Notes: generated from the sequence alone by a model not told the origin. 64,000 nt of DNA from Lepidonotus clava (GCA_936440205.1 OW387140.1:36453659-36517658), one strand, 5' to 3'. Counted from the stretch's first letter, positions 36,101 through 46,279 are shown. Numbers and translations are program-made.

Positions 36101-38424
36101 CCATTCAACCAAGCCTGCTGGTGTAGACCTATAAACGTTTAAGTTGTCATTCACTTTAAGTAGTCTTGAGAGCTTACTGTTCATTTCCTTTTATTCAAAA
36201 ATGAAAAGTGTATTATACTTTTCTCTAGAGTGAAGGCGTATAAAGGCAAGGTTTGCAGAAATTCTAATTGTAAACTATTTTATTGTTGTAGTAAGAATGT
36301 TATACTGTTCCTTAGAAATAATTCCCCAAGCTGGTAAATTGGGAATTTCGAAAACCTATTAACTCCATAATTATCCTTTCTTTGATACATTAATTTCAAC
36401 TGTATATCTTTGGAAGCAATAAAACTGCCAGCTGAAATCAAAGACGAAAAAAAGGGAAAAAAACTACCTTAAATAATTTCGGTAAATAATTAACCTACAA
36501 AACAAAATATTTATAAAACCCTTTTCCCTGATTCTCTTCCAAAATGCACTTGAGGTTTTAAGAGTGGGGTGCGGTCGACGAAAGCGGGCGTGTGTGTGTG
36601 TTGGAGGTCGGGATCGGTGGGGTAACACGCGATGTCAGTCTTGAAACATTGTTCGTCGGACAAGAGGACTCATGTCAGTCGTAAAATGGTTGGTCATAAG
36701 GTCGTAAAATTGCCCCAACCTACCTTGGGTCTGTGGACTATGTTGCGGCGTCCAGGCCGATTTGCTGTATGCGGACGGGTCTGTGGGAAGGAAAGAAAAA
36801 AGGAAAACATGTTTTTATTAAGTAACAAACCCCAGTATGTGAACTTCATTTTGTATAGTACATAAGTGATTCCAAAGTTGAGATACGCTATGAGTTTTAT
36901 TTCTTAAGCGATGTGTAACTGTATACTTTTTGAAGTAGCGATTAAGATGTTGACAAAGGAAAATAAAACCAAAATGATAAGTATTTCATTCATTGATCAG
37001 AAAAGATATAACGTGATCTTAAGAGGTCAATCAAATAATTACCTATAATTATGGCTTAATTGTAATGTGTTGTATAATTACATCTATGTGATGTAGTTGT
37101 TATTAATTTCAGCACAGTATTGGACAAAAATTGTTACCTCTAACTTTATTTCTTAATGCAAGTAAAGTAAGACTTTCGCCCTATCCTTTTCTTAAGACTC
37201 AATGAAGACAAATGGCAAATAAGTATGATTTTAGAATTTATAGTTGTACCTTGTGCTCTCACTGATGGTACACCATTCCACTTTGTATATACTACTTTGC
37301 ATAGCCATACTAGTAGTATACAAAAGTAGATGTTTTCGTGTAGCAAATGGCTCCTCACTATTTATTATAATTTTGTTTAGGTGTGGAGTGGAACGTTTGT
37401 TTCTAATGAACACAATTTCAATAAGGTGTGTTTATAGTGTGATAATGTAATAATAATAGTCAGTTCATATGTATATCATTTTCTATCAAGTTAAATGTGT
37501 GCAGTGATGAAAGGTTAATGATGAAAGTCGGGTTTCAATTGATGTGATTATGATTGTGTTTTAGAGTTAATTGGATAAATGTTCCATAATTGTTCATTTT
37601 CTTATTTTGTCAAAGTCGGGACACCTTCGTGATTTATCTCAATTATATTACATTTCAGTGTAATTAAGTCATTTGTTTAGAAATTACCAAATATTTCTCA
37701 GAATCATCAAGAAGGGGAACATCACGTTATTCGTGCATTAAAATCATATTCCCTAAGATTGCTTGATCACAATGAAAATATCTAACTATATAATTGTTGC
37801 CTTCTTTTCAACTATGAAAATAAGGCAATGCGAAAAATAACTAGGGGCCTACCAATTTCAATGATACTACAGAAATTATGTTGCTCCATAACGCCGTGCT
37901 CCATAACACCGTACGAAAAAATAATTTGGAAAGTAGACCAAATCAATTATGGTGATAAGAACGAAAAAGGAGAGAAATAAACTATATCCCTTTGATAACA
38001 TCTTCTCAACACAGACATTCGGGTTAACTTAGAACTTATTTCGAGAATCGATTTGGTGTTTGATACACTGAAAAGGGTTAAAAGAATTCTGTTCCAATGT
38101 AAGAAGTATAATGATGTAAGATTTTTTTATGGCAAGAACAAACTGTGCCCTTTTAGAATAGATCAATTAAAGAAACTAACGTGTAGGGCCTTTGGGTTCT
38201 AGAACGATTTTTATACGCTATAAACCAGATAAACATGACACATGTATCAAAATGTATCACAATAATTGATACATGTCTATCATATATCACAATAATTGGT
38301 ACATGTATCACATGTATCAACTGTACCACAATTGAGACCTACCTGGAAACATCATTCCTGGTAAGCTGCCAAAGGTGCACGCGGCCCTGTAATAGTCGGG
38401 GGACGTTTTCAGTCCGCCCTGCAT
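23610..38424 (-). CDS. FEV: ETS transcription factor, ERG/FLI1/FEV subfamily, PNT-less (FEV/Pet-1-like); join of 4 exons
   Basis: Nuclear sequence-specific DNA-binding protein of the ETS family, which recognises GGAA cores. Coding exons on the minus strand are 38424-38343, 36780-36724, 29953-29885 and 24157-23610, each with GT-AG borders and matching phases (1, 1, 1), giving 251 residues. The ETS domain is about residues 74-156, with tryptophans at 77, 95 and 114 and the recognition helix [16 protein letters not shown] carrying the two DNA-contacting arginines (130 and 133). The C-terminus ends SHIGSYYS, like the ERG/FLI1 tail. No Pointed domain is encoded, and the length is close to human FEV (238 residues). 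MMFPDP near residue 25 resembles FEV MYLPDP, and GEFKL and KLNLM also match FEV, while SAWT and the tail look more like ERG. It could therefore be a FEV orthologue or a short ERG. Subfamily is certain; orthology is my inference. Confidence 0.88.
25498..25582. repeat. Long inverted repeat (~40-base arms)
   Basis: TGTCCATAAACAT pairs perfectly with ATGTTTATGGACA over an 11-base loop. Outer segments CAACTGGTTGTTAT and ATAACAACAAGTTG also pair. In ETS intron 3. Confidence 0.75.
25770..25935. promoter_or_regulatory. Intronic CpG-rich element with ETS/YY1-like sites
   Basis: ACTTCCGG (25793-25800), GGCCGCCATTG shortly after, and CTTCCGGTT near 25883. Confidence 0.45.
26083..26300. mobile_element. 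TTAA-type MITE family 1, copy B
   Basis: Starts TTAAGCCTGTATCCCACTAG and ends with a decayed inverted copy (TAATGGAACTTAGCCTT). Shares a run of about 50 bases with copy D (around CATGTTACATACCATT and GAATTC.AAATCCTTTC). In ETS intron 3. Confidence 0.75.
27530..27850. repeat. Old degenerate tandem repeat (~40-45 bases)
   Basis: Recurring TTCA.TGTGACTATCTCAAT and GTGT.TTCATACTCAT words, six or seven diverged units. It keeps two overlapping plus-strand frames open. Confidence 0.55.
29790..29855. repeat. Phased array of AGGTCA half-sites
   Basis: Exact AGGTCA starts at 29790, 29800, 29811, 29822, 29833 and 29843, followed by GGGTCA at 29850. Steps are 10, 11, 11, 11 and 10 bases. Lies in ETS intron 3, about 30 bases from the exon 3 donor. 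Confidence 0.9.
29885..29953 (-). CDS. FEV: ETS factor exon 3 (linker before the ETS domain)
   Basis: 69-base exon encoding [19 protein letters not shown] followed by RPQ. The acceptor TTTTCTTTCAG lies just above 29953 and the donor CACAAG/GTGAGA at 29885. It begins with two bases that complete a glycine codon and ends with one base that joins exon 4 to make glycine, so exon 4 starts GSGQ as in the vertebrate genes. The GK-NP-W spacing resembles FEV (GKNPSW). The phased AGGTCA array lies about 30 bases into the following intron. Confidence 0.9.
30706..30760. repeat. (GGGGGGT)n tract, probable G-quadruplex
   Basis: At least five G6-T units in tandem on the plus strand, so the nascent ETS transcript carries the C-rich complement. 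Confidence 0.8.
31255..31440. repeat. 97-base tandem duplication
   Basis: Two diverged copies starting CGGCAGAC at 31255 and 31352. Both contain ATGACCCATTAA.TTACAT and CGTCTTTC.TAGACAG.ATAGA. Confidence 0.75.
31600..32130. promoter_or_regulatory. Large CpG island in ETS intron 2
   Basis: Dense GCGCGGC words, ACAATGGCGG, CCGGAAGT (32062-32069) and GCCATGGAAACGG near 32104. No exon with coherent coding. Confidence 0.55.
33330..34220. promoter_or_regulatory. ~900-base CpG island in ETS intron 2
   Basis: The most CpG-dense stretch of the window. An AT-rich insert near 33928-33956 (CTAATGATCAAATTATGATT) has homeodomain-type cores. Possible alternative promoter or enhancer. Confidence 0.55.
34800..34920. 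promoter_or_regulatory. CGCG palindrome abutting an ETS site
   Basis: TCTCGCGAGA (34870-34879) followed by ACCGGAAGT (34880-34888). This pairing is known from conserved metazoan housekeeping promoters; here it lies in an intron. Confidence 0.6.
35508..35874 (+). mobile_element. 5'-truncated LINE (non-LTR retrotransposon) 3' end with poly(A)
   Basis: The frame at 35508-35705 reads like the extreme C-terminus of a LINE ORF2: [20 protein letters not shown] followed by FKQGIKNR, matching the common RS..Y.G.KLWN.......FK..LK pattern. It is followed by about 150 bases of 3' UTR and an A-tract at 35853-35874. The rest of the element is absent, as is usual for incomplete reverse transcription. It lies antisense in ETS intron 2. 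I could not identify a target-site duplication or the clade. Confidence 0.65.
35907..35952. repeat. 22-base direct repeat, 2 copies
   Basis: CCCCTACATTGAGTGTGATA plus AA repeated perfectly, just after the LINE A-tract. Confidence 0.8.
36724..36780 (-). CDS. FEV: ETS factor exon 2 (proline/serine linker)
   Basis: 57-base exon encoding [18 protein letters not shown]. The acceptor is strong, with a long pyrimidine tract ending CCTTCCCACAG, and the donor is CCCAAG/GTAGGT. Phase 1 to phase 1 joins exon 1 (completing Asp) and exon 3 (completing Gly). The resulting [10 protein letters not shown] resembles the ERG/FLI1 segment before the ETS domain (ERG RRSAWTG, FLI1 DPSYDSVRRGAW). The exon is short and was found from its splice borders and phase. 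Confidence 0.87.
36781..38342 (-). other. Intron 1 of the ETS gene
   Basis: 1.56 kb, AT-rich. Nothing recognised apart from a palindrome-rich tandem repeat beside the exon 1 donor. Confidence 0.75.
38235..38340. repeat. ~30-base tandem repeat rich in GTACATGTATC palindromes
   Basis: About three units of ATCACAATAATTGRTACATG. The array ends within a few bases of the ETS exon 1 donor. Confidence 0.75.
38343..38424 (-). CDS. FEV: ETS factor exon 1 with start codon
   Basis: 82 coding bases giving [20 protein letters not shown] then LPGMMFP plus one base, donor TTTCCAG/GTAGGT. The ATG at 38424-38422 has a good context (AGCGCCATGC). Reading upstream in frame, a TAG stop lies 57 bases before it, so this is the first usable ATG. 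The leader runs into a CpG island, as expected for a developmental-gene promoter. An internal acceptor (TATTACAG, ending at 38387) would let alternative upstream exons join in phase. The donor is followed within a few bases by a tandem repeat. Confidence 0.8.
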
Positions 38425-38700
38425 GGCGCTGTCGCCGCCGCCGTCGCCGCGTTTGTCGCCGCCGTCGCCGCCCCTTCTCTACCGGCGCTCGGCCCCTGCA
38501 CCGCCGCCGCCGGACCCGTCACCCCTGCCGGCCGGCCCTGCCGCGCCGCCCCGCGTCCCCGCCCGCCGCCCGGGCGTCCTTCCGTCGGTCTCCGGGCTTA
38601 GCAGGTCGTCACTGCCGGCACTGGAGGCCGTCAACGCCGGGGAGATTTTGCGTCGGTTCCGGGAGGTGTGAGTATGTTCGATTGCAGTTGTCAAAATGTG
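38425..38700 (-). promoter_or_regulatory. FEV: CpG-island 5' UTR/core promoter of the ETS gene
   Basis: Very GC- and CpG-rich sequence directly upstream of the start codon on the minus strand. Next to the ATG it is built of GGC/GAC triplets (an imperfect GGCGAC repeat, 38425-38475), which would make a structured leader. No TATA box is evident, so a dispersed CpG-island promoter is likely. An open plus-strand frame here (38423-38671) is antisense to this leader and is not called. Confidence 0.6.
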
Positions 38701-39150
38701 TCCTATTGGTGATGGGGTTTAATTTTGGTTGTTACCTGGTCAACTGGTGGTTCTGGAGGAGTTGTGTCTACCTTGTTCTCCAGGGTGGGTGCTAGGGCTG
38801 ACGCCTACAGGTGGGTGTGAGTGTTATTGATATCAGGTAGTCCGGCCGTGGAGGAGAAGTCAGTGCTTGGTGTGTACTGGAGGATCCTCCGTCGGGGGAG
38901 TGGTGGCGGTCGGCGGGCGTGATGACGCCTGGAGGAACACAGGAGGAGACGGTGTTGACACAGGAGACTGCCGAGATCAAATAACCGCCGCCCTGGATGG
39001 TGACAGGAGGAGACCTCCGCTGAGGTTGCTCCAGTAGAAGGATGAAACAGGAGGCAGGCCACACCAACAGGAGGATGTAGCAGCACACTGGAGCAGTACC
39101 CTTACAAGGTACTGGAGGAATAGGAGGAGAGGTCTCTGGAGCTGGTCACT
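38700..39150. repeat. Low-complexity GGAGGA/CTGGAGGA-rich stretch
   Basis: Purine-rich with recurring ACTGGAGGA, ACAGGAGGA and GGAGGAGGA words (for example near 38876, 38928, 39008 and 39115). It leaves minus-strand frames open that look protein-like (38792-39088), but these read CCTCCTGT-type repeats and have no clear splice borders. Sits between the promoter island and the CCAAT-box region. Confidence 0.45.
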
Positions 39151-39560
39151 CACTCACTCACTGGAGGTAGCACTAGGAGGAGGAGGAGGAGGAGTCTGTG
39201 GACACGACCCCTGTTCACCTCCCTGCGTCTGTCAGTTCCTCCTGGGTCGGCCCTGGTGGCTTCTGACCCACTGGAGGCCTCGTGCGCCGCCCTGACTACT
39301 ACTAAGGCACTCTCTCGCTGCTGGCCAATGGAAAACGCCGGGCCACTACTTCCGTACGGGCGCTGCACACTACTACGCCCCTAAAGCTTGACTGATTGCA
39401 ATTGATCGGCGCCCACTGATATTTATACTTGAGTCATGTTTGCCCATAATGTAATAAGGCGAACCAATGAAAAGGTTAGCCTGGCAATTATGGCCAATCA
39501 CGGCGGAGAATAGCCTCACCGGGGCTATTGTTAGGCCGCGGCCCCGGACCCTGCATAGGA
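39150..39560. promoter_or_regulatory. CpG-rich promoter-proximal region with three CCAAT boxes
   Basis: Lies 0.7-1.1 kb upstream of the ETS start codon. It contains CCAAT boxes near 39325 (GGCCAATGG), 39464 (ACCAATGAA) and 39492 (GCCAATCAC), and an ETS-like ACTTCCG near 39346. It may be an upstream part of the ETS promoter or a separate TSS cluster. Confidence 0.45.
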
Positions 39561-39899
39561 AAGCAGCCATCAGGGGGGTGGGTGGGAGGAGGGGGGAGGA
39601 GGCTGGGTAGGTGGGTGGGTGGGCGGCAAATCGACATGGCTAAACAAGCGCGTCGAGCACGTGCCCGGTTTGTTTACAACGGGAACGAGCATAAGGAAGT
39701 GGGTGGGGAGGACTAGGGGAGAAAGGGAGTAGGAAGAGGAAGAGGAAGGGGAGGAGAGGTAGGACGGAGAAACGGACGTCCGAACTGGAAGCCTCCTGTT
39801 AGAGGGAGTAAAAAGAGGCGCTATAAGCATCATTCTACGTGACGCTTCTAGCTATTAGCGTCACCCTCACTGGGTCAGTAGGGCGGGGCGCGGCGGCGG

Positions 39900-41900
39900 T
39901 CCGTGCAGCAAAATGAAAATGATATTTTATTCGATTTTGCCATCAGTAAACCTACCATTTTGTAGTAAACGCAAGTTTTTTGGAAGTAGTCTATGACCCA
40001 ATGTAGTTAAGGAATAAATTTTGCTCTGGGAGATTTTGACTACCAAAAATCTGGTAATTATTAGATATTCATCAGCAGAATTACAAGAATCCGTGCATGC
40101 TACATACGAAGACAATTCAACCACTTTCTAACTATATATAGGATTTATATTATTGGTCTTAATTGGTAGAGGCAATTTGAAAAGAAAAACTAAAGTAACA
40201 TCGGAAAGTGCAATACAGACTTAAAATGGAAGGCACGTAGGCTGCTTCAAAAGACCTATACTTAGCGATGTAGCGTGACTTCATTAGTTATTCAAATGTT
40301 TTACTTTTGGTTATCACAGCAGATTATTTTATGTTACTTTACATGGTATCGTGAAAGGAAAGTAATTGCCGCAAGAGGTAAGATCTAGGCATTCCTTTGT
40401 CTTTGACTTCTTAAGTCATGGACCTTTATCATACAAGGACAACTGACTAAAATAAAGCCATCCAGTGATGAGGGTATAACTACAGGTATTGTGTTATTTT
40501 CAAAGTTTGTGGTGCACAAGAGATAATAAGAACATGAGCCATTTCTTATTTTCAGGCATAAGATGATAACTGAGAATTTACGGTACTTTACTGCACGAAC
40601 GCGCTAAAATGTGTGTTATACTAAATATAAGGGTTTTTGCAGAGACTTTGAATACACGCAATAACCAAGATATATTCTCGTAAAATATATGTGACAGCAT
40701 TGGTATTTACCATCTAACGTGTCCTAATTTTAAGTCCCACTATTGCGTGTCGGCAGCTTAACTTCTATAAGAGGAGAATAGTCGCTAAATTAACAGTTCA
40801 CTGTTGATGTACTGCAATAATTACGCACACTAGGCCTACTCAATTTTACATTTTTCTTTGACGATATAGCTCATTCTCAAGATACTTCAAACAGCAACAT
40901 TATCCCAACTTGGACAATACGGTTGTCGTTGCCAACAATATTGAAAAATAGCACAAAATAAAGCCCAGAAACCATGTTTTCTAAAATTACACTGGGTTCT
41001 GACTTGAACTTGGCACATTCTAAAATTGAATCATTAGCTCCATAACTAAAATTTTGATATGGCTGACTGCATACACAAGAACTTCCAATTTCTCAATATA
41101 TCCTTTTGATGTGAAATGCATATATAGTTCTTGGTTGGTAAAATGCAGCATTACTGGGGTCTGACACCGTCATTTAGAGGTGAGCGTTCATGCCACACCC
41201 GGCCTGACCTTGTCGACCGTCCGCCGCCCCACCTGGTGACAGGAACCTGCATTACCACCATGCACGGGTGATACAACCTAAAGGCCATGACAAATTAATA
41301 CCTACAGGTCTAGACAGCTGAATCGCGATCGGAGTACCAGTGAAGTTGTATCATGGGGGAATATAAACTACACGTGTATGCCTTTTCTGTGATGAACATC
41401 ATGGTCATGATCATTGTCATAGAGTTATGTGCAATTTTGTGACTGCCAGTATTATGGTAGGCATATTCATTATAGGACTAATTGTATCGGTCTTCTTGGA
41501 CATATCCCTTTATATCGGACTTGGTAAAATATCCTGCCTCCAAAGCTCTGAACCCTCTCTTGAAAGTGTAGATCAACAATAATCTGTGTTCAAATGATAA
41601 GAAAAATATACACATTCAAATCCCAATACTTATTATTTTGGGCGGTGATAAACCACCCATAATAAGTAACCTGTACATGTAGTATGGCGATCCATGACAT
41701 CCAATAGGATTCGCCATTGAGCCGAACATTTTAACACGCCGCACAAACCCTGTTCTTCTGTCATGATATAAAAGAAATACCCCATAACATCACCCTGAGT
41801 CTCACACCACACTGTCCTGTCCGAAAAGCAATACCACTCGTCTTCCATTCCTAACTGAATGTTCCAGTTGTTATACGCTATTTACCTTGTGTCGATATCT
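39900..41900. other. AT-rich intergenic stretch
   Basis: No supported feature. A 71-codon minus-strand frame at 41633-41848 has no recognisable domain or splice context. Confidence 0.55.
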
Positions 41901-41919
41901 GTGCACTGGCCAGCACCAC

Positions 41920-42010
41920 TTTTGCCACCACCTCCACCACCACCTACCCAACACCACCACCACCACCCAACCACCACCCACCACCTCCCTACCTACCCGG
42001 ACCCCCCGCC
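41920..42010. repeat. CCACCA-rich tract
   Basis: Simple CCACCA/CCACCC repeats leading into a CpG-rich island. Confidence 0.7.
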
Positions 42011-42029
42011 CGCCACCGCCGCCTCTCAC

Positions 42030-42500
42030 AGCGACAGGAAGTGATTGATGGATGTGTTCATTTCCGGTCGTCGGCCGGGGCTAAAAGCCGCCGAGATGAA
42101 GCGACTTGCGCTTGTCGCGTCGCGCCGCCACCGTCGCCTTTTAGGCGCTGACAACTTCAAACAAACCGGCTTATCTGAATTGCAGCGACGCGTCGAGTTA
42201 TCGCGCGCCTGCCGTATATATAAAACGCCCAACTTCTCCCCCCGCGCCGCGCCGGTCGCGGCCACTGGGCAAGCGGACGCGCGCAATATGGCAGCCAATT
42301 CGCCGCTTCCCGCGACGTCGGCGGGTGGTAGGGGGTTCAGGGGGGTCAGGGGGGTCGGGGGGGTCGGGGGAAGAGGTAACGGACGCTGGTGACACCCATA
42401 ACTTTCCTGCGTCTAATAACCAACACTAAGCCGCCCTCGACGTCTTTGGTGGGGCGGCGGGGCGCGGAATTAACGCGCCGCCCCGCGCTGACCCCCGCGC
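42030..42500. promoter_or_regulatory. CpG island, intergenic
   Basis: CAGGAAGTG at its left edge, ATTTCCGG near 42060, and CpG-dense sequence to about 42500. The overlapping open frames on both strands are typical of GC-rich DNA. Confidence 0.5.
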
Positions 42501-43039
42501 GTAATTTGGGTAGGAATGGAGACGGGGGCGGTGGTCTTCGGATGTAAAGTGTATAAACTATGGCAGGAGGGAAAGGGTCCGATTCTAATGTGAATACGTA
42601 CACTGGCTAATGGTAAATGCATAGGTTTTAGATTGTCGTTTACATGCTGACCATTTTTACGGTATTTTTCAGTCATTTTATAGCATAAATCGTTAGGATG
42701 ACGTTGACTGACATCTTTAAATAGGGTAAAGGCGACCTAATCTTACTTATAATTGAGGAAGATTTTAGCTCTTTTTTCATCACCGTTATTTTGCAATTTA
42801 CACCATAAACCTGCGATTCCTGACTGGACAAAATTATCAAATGGATTTGGGACCACACTTTTAATCACGATGTAAATAAACATAACGGAGGGGGCACTAG
42901 GAATCAACTGCATTGTCAACGCGAACCTTCCTCCCTGTAAGGCTGAAAGGTGGGAGAACCGACATTGAATTACCATGATCAAGACGGTTAAATTATTGCC
43001 ATTGACGGCCGGATGATTTGATCGATTGATTAAGTCGGC

Positions 43040-43210
43040 CGGCCGACATGGAATATTCATGACGGTCTTGTCGGCTCTCTAACCAAGTGACCCTCCCGCT
43101 TATCGCCACCCTGGAGGGACTGATACCGCCCCCTGCCGGCCTTTGTTATTGTAATCACTCCAGGTCAAAGGTCACGCTAATTGATTATACATGAATGTGG
43201 GCCCTGCTAG
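43040..43210. promoter_or_regulatory. Enhancer-like cluster: DR1, homeodomain P2, SOX-like, CTCF-like
   Basis: CCGCCCCCTGCCGG (43126-43139), CTTTGTTATTGT (43141-43152), AGGTCAAAGGTCA, an exact nuclear-receptor DR1 (43162-43174), and TAATTGATTA (43178-43187). Confidence 0.5.
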
Positions 43211-43498
43211 AAAGTTGGACGGATGCCGGGTGTGTTACCACTGAGGCATGATCATTTTTGTCATGCTTGACCGCGCCTTGTTTGTTTAACTTCATTCTAT
43301 TTCTGTCTGATTTACCCCCATTTTTGTATGTGATTGTTTGGGATGTTTTCTTGGGTTTCTGTGCGTTGGATATAAACCTACGTAATTGCTAAGGATGTGT
43401 ATCTGAAAAGATTTGATTATACATTTTTAGCAAGGTTCGAAGGTCATATATAAATTAAATGTGACGCTTAAAACAACATGCCCGGCCAATGTCTAATG

Positions 43499-43556
43499 TG
43501 ACGTCAGAGAACGTTTTATCTGTGTCGCAGAACGTTACAGAACGTGATTAGAACGT
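43499..43556. promoter_or_regulatory. CRE followed by four phased AGAACGT repeats
   Basis: TGACGTCA (43499-43506), then AGAACGT starting at 43508, 43529, 43539 and 43550. Confidence 0.7.
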
Positions 43557-43999
43557 CGCTACTTGGCTTGGTGGTCTCAAATACGAGTACACCTTTCTTT
43601 ATTTTGTAATAATCTGTATATTATGATACTTGCGCCTATTTTGCCTGGTGTCTTCATGATTTAAACTTCATGACAATAAGTGTACCCGTACCACTTTTCA
43701 TAGTCATGTTGCTGCGATTACCAATATTCCATAAAGACTTACTTTCTATTGTCCCATTGAAATCCATCCACCCTATTTATATTCTCCTAATTTCCAACAT
43801 ACGACTCACCTCATTTTCTCTCTTTTTATCATATCTAACCCAACCCACCATCCCCTCCTCTACTTATACAAGGCCAACATAATGACACGACCCACAACCA
43901 AGAGCGGCGACGTTTCTCAATAATTCAGCTTGGCTGGGCTGTTAATGCACAATGCCCAGTGTAGGCCAGGGGTTTGATAACACTCATTAAGATGGGCGA

Positions 44000-44240
44000 C
44001 GTCCATAGGACGCGCCCCATTCAATGCTTTAAAGCTGGTATTAGAATTCGTCCGTACAGGTGATTACAGCGCCGGGTCGGGCCGTCAGTGGCGGCCGTTA
44101 ATGGCCTGGGCGGAGGGCCGTCACGGCCGTCAATAGAACCCAGGCCTCATTCATATTCCGTACCAAGGATCGCTGCATCCTTTAGATTTACCGGCAAAGA
44201 GCGCGGTCATTGTAACGTATCGAATCGACGACTGGGGGTT
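44000..44240. promoter_or_regulatory. GC-rich, CpG-containing element
   Basis: GGCCGTCA/TGACGGCC-like words recur (GGGCCGTCAGTGGCGGCCGT, GGGCCGTCACGGCCGTCA). Confidence 0.35.
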
Positions 44241-45389
44241 TATTCTGTGGGCTTAAGCCATGGATAGGGGAGGGGGAGGGGTACACCGGAGGCTTGGTGG
44301 GCCCTGGATTAATCTGGGCGATATATATATAAATAAATATATGTTCGACCTGCTTGTGTAAGTGCTAAACTTAAGTTCTGTGTGATGCGGTACCAATTGT
44401 AGGCTATACGTGCATTAGTCGTCAGGGTTCCAATGGGGATTGACAAAGAGCAAATTGTGTTGAAACGTGTTTATTCATTATTCTGTCGGCGTTATTTCAA
44501 TTGATGATGTCATAGCCTGGGGCACTTTAATATTTTCATATACTACTTACAGAAATAGCTATGGTCTCAGTTACGCTGCATTCACTTTTTTTTTGTAGTC
44601 TTTTAGTTATTGTTGATTGTGGCTATTGGGATTAACATGCCTTACCAAACAATGGTTAAACAGTTGTCAGGGAAACCTTTCAGCCAGTTACCCCTGCATA
44701 AGTCTGAGGCTGCTTAAAACATAACCAAACGTGTAAGGCAAGGTAGGTCCTATACCCGAAGCACATGAACATTTCCATAAACTACTATCGTGTAGAACCT
44801 GATTTGACGGATAAGTGTATTTAGTTCCTATTGTTGTTTTCAATGTTATTCTGACATCTACTCTACTACCAAGTATTTTCGCTTAGACATTGTATCATGT
44901 AGGCATACATGGAGACTAAGCCTACATATTGAGGCCTAGTGCAAAAGAAACATTGTTTTCAACTATCATTTGCACACAATAATATTAACACCCAGCATTT
45001 TCAATGTGTTCTCACCCAGTGTTTCCATACCTCTCCACCTTTCCATACACCCCCACTTTACTGCCCAGCCAAGGTCAACCGGGGTCAAGGGTCAGGGTCA
45101 TGTTTCCACGCTTGTGGCGACCTCTACCGGAGACGCGCAGTATGAGGTCTGGTGCCGGCAGGGGGTGGCCAGTCAGGCGTCTTAATTTGTCACACCATAT
45201 TGAAAACCTGTCATGCATTCGGATGATTGGCGTCTATTTTCATTGGCCGTGGTTTACACAGGTCAGTCGGGATTTACCGAAGCTTGCCGTGTCAGGCTCG
45301 GGTCTCTCCGGAACTGGTTCGGGATTCAGGCTGAATGGGTAGACACGTTCGGCAAATAATGTGGGTGTTGACCCCTGAAAGTGGCAGGG

Positions 45390-45570
45390 CGACATGGGCG
45401 TTTATTAAATTTGACATGCGACATGATGTTTGGTGACATGAGGAACATACATAAGACAAGGCGTTGGGAATTTATTTAATTTGATATGTGCCATGAGGAC
45501 TTTATAATTGACATAGAGTAGGCCTATAATGATATGCGACATCACTCTTAAATTCGACTTGTGACATCGA
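45390..45570. repeat. Degenerate GACATG.GACATGA repeat
   Basis: Recurring TTGACATGCGACATGA-like words with several diverged units; low conservation. Confidence 0.45.
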
Positions 45571-46063
45571 ACCTACAGTCTACAACCTCAGTAACAAACA
45601 TTTGCCACCACCCTGCTTTCGATCTTATAATTAGCTGCGTCGGGATTTATTAAGAGTTGGGTTACTCAAAAGTGTCCGTTGCAACACAATCTTACCTGGT
45701 GCATAGGCTTAGTTCAAAAGTCATGAACACAGGCTGGTCCAGGGAGTAAGGAAAGTCTTCAATGTTTTTGTCCTTGCTTCTTTTTTTCATTGGGGCAAGG
45801 GTTCGCTAAATTTGGTAGGTGACAAATGACATCCCTAACCAGGGTATAACTAGGATTGGCAATATTTTTCCAACTGTAAATCAGAGACATTATAGCCCAC
45901 ATCCAATAAGATAAGACGCCGAATCAGTTCCCTTAAACCCAATGCCTCTCCTATAGGCCTACATGACTTCTAAAGTTATCAATATCTGATGTTTTCCCCT
46001 CTGTCTCAGTGTGATCCAGGGTTGTTAACAGCTCGAATCGACAAGGACACAAATCCTGCCCGA

Positions 46064-46275
46064 TAGGCTTCATTCCACTAGCCGATTTTTATTGCCGATT
46101 TCTAAAAACGTCAGTTGGAATATGCACTTATTATAGACATGTTACACATTATAAGAAATAGTTTTTAATTCTCTTTCAGGTGATATGTAGGATGTCTTTT
46201 CATATTACTCATAAAAAGTTATAAGAAAAAAAAGTACCGCGATAGTCAAAATCGGCCAGTGGAATTCAGCCTCAA
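46064..46275. mobile_element. TTAA-type MITE family 1, copy E
   Basis: Left end GGCTTCATTCCACTAGCC, right end GGCCAGTGGAATTCAGCC, with an interior similar to copy A (TTTTTAATTCTCTTTC, GGTGATATGTAGGATG). Abuts a CpG-rich ETS/NRF1-type element on its right. Confidence 0.7.
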
Positions 46276-46279
46276 CCTG

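Larger units (their letters stand above)
29954..36723 (-). other. Intron 2 of the ETS gene
   Basis: 6.8 kb. Contains a G-rich run (30706-30760), a 97-base direct duplication (31255-31440), two large CpG islands (31600-32130 and 33330-34220), a CGCG/ETS composite site (34870-34888) and a LINE 3' fragment (35508-35874). No supported exon was found in it. Confidence 0.8.

Noticed and set aside
38423-38671. Plus-strand frame of 82 codons starting [14 protein letters not shown] and ending at a GTGAGT
   Set aside because: It is antisense to the GC-rich 5' UTR of the ETS gene. Proline/arginine-rich frames are expected on the reverse of GGC repeats, and no partner exon was found.
41633-41848. 71-codon minus-strand frame with mixed composition
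   Set aside because: Looks protein-like at first, but has no splice borders, no domain and ordinary length for chance.
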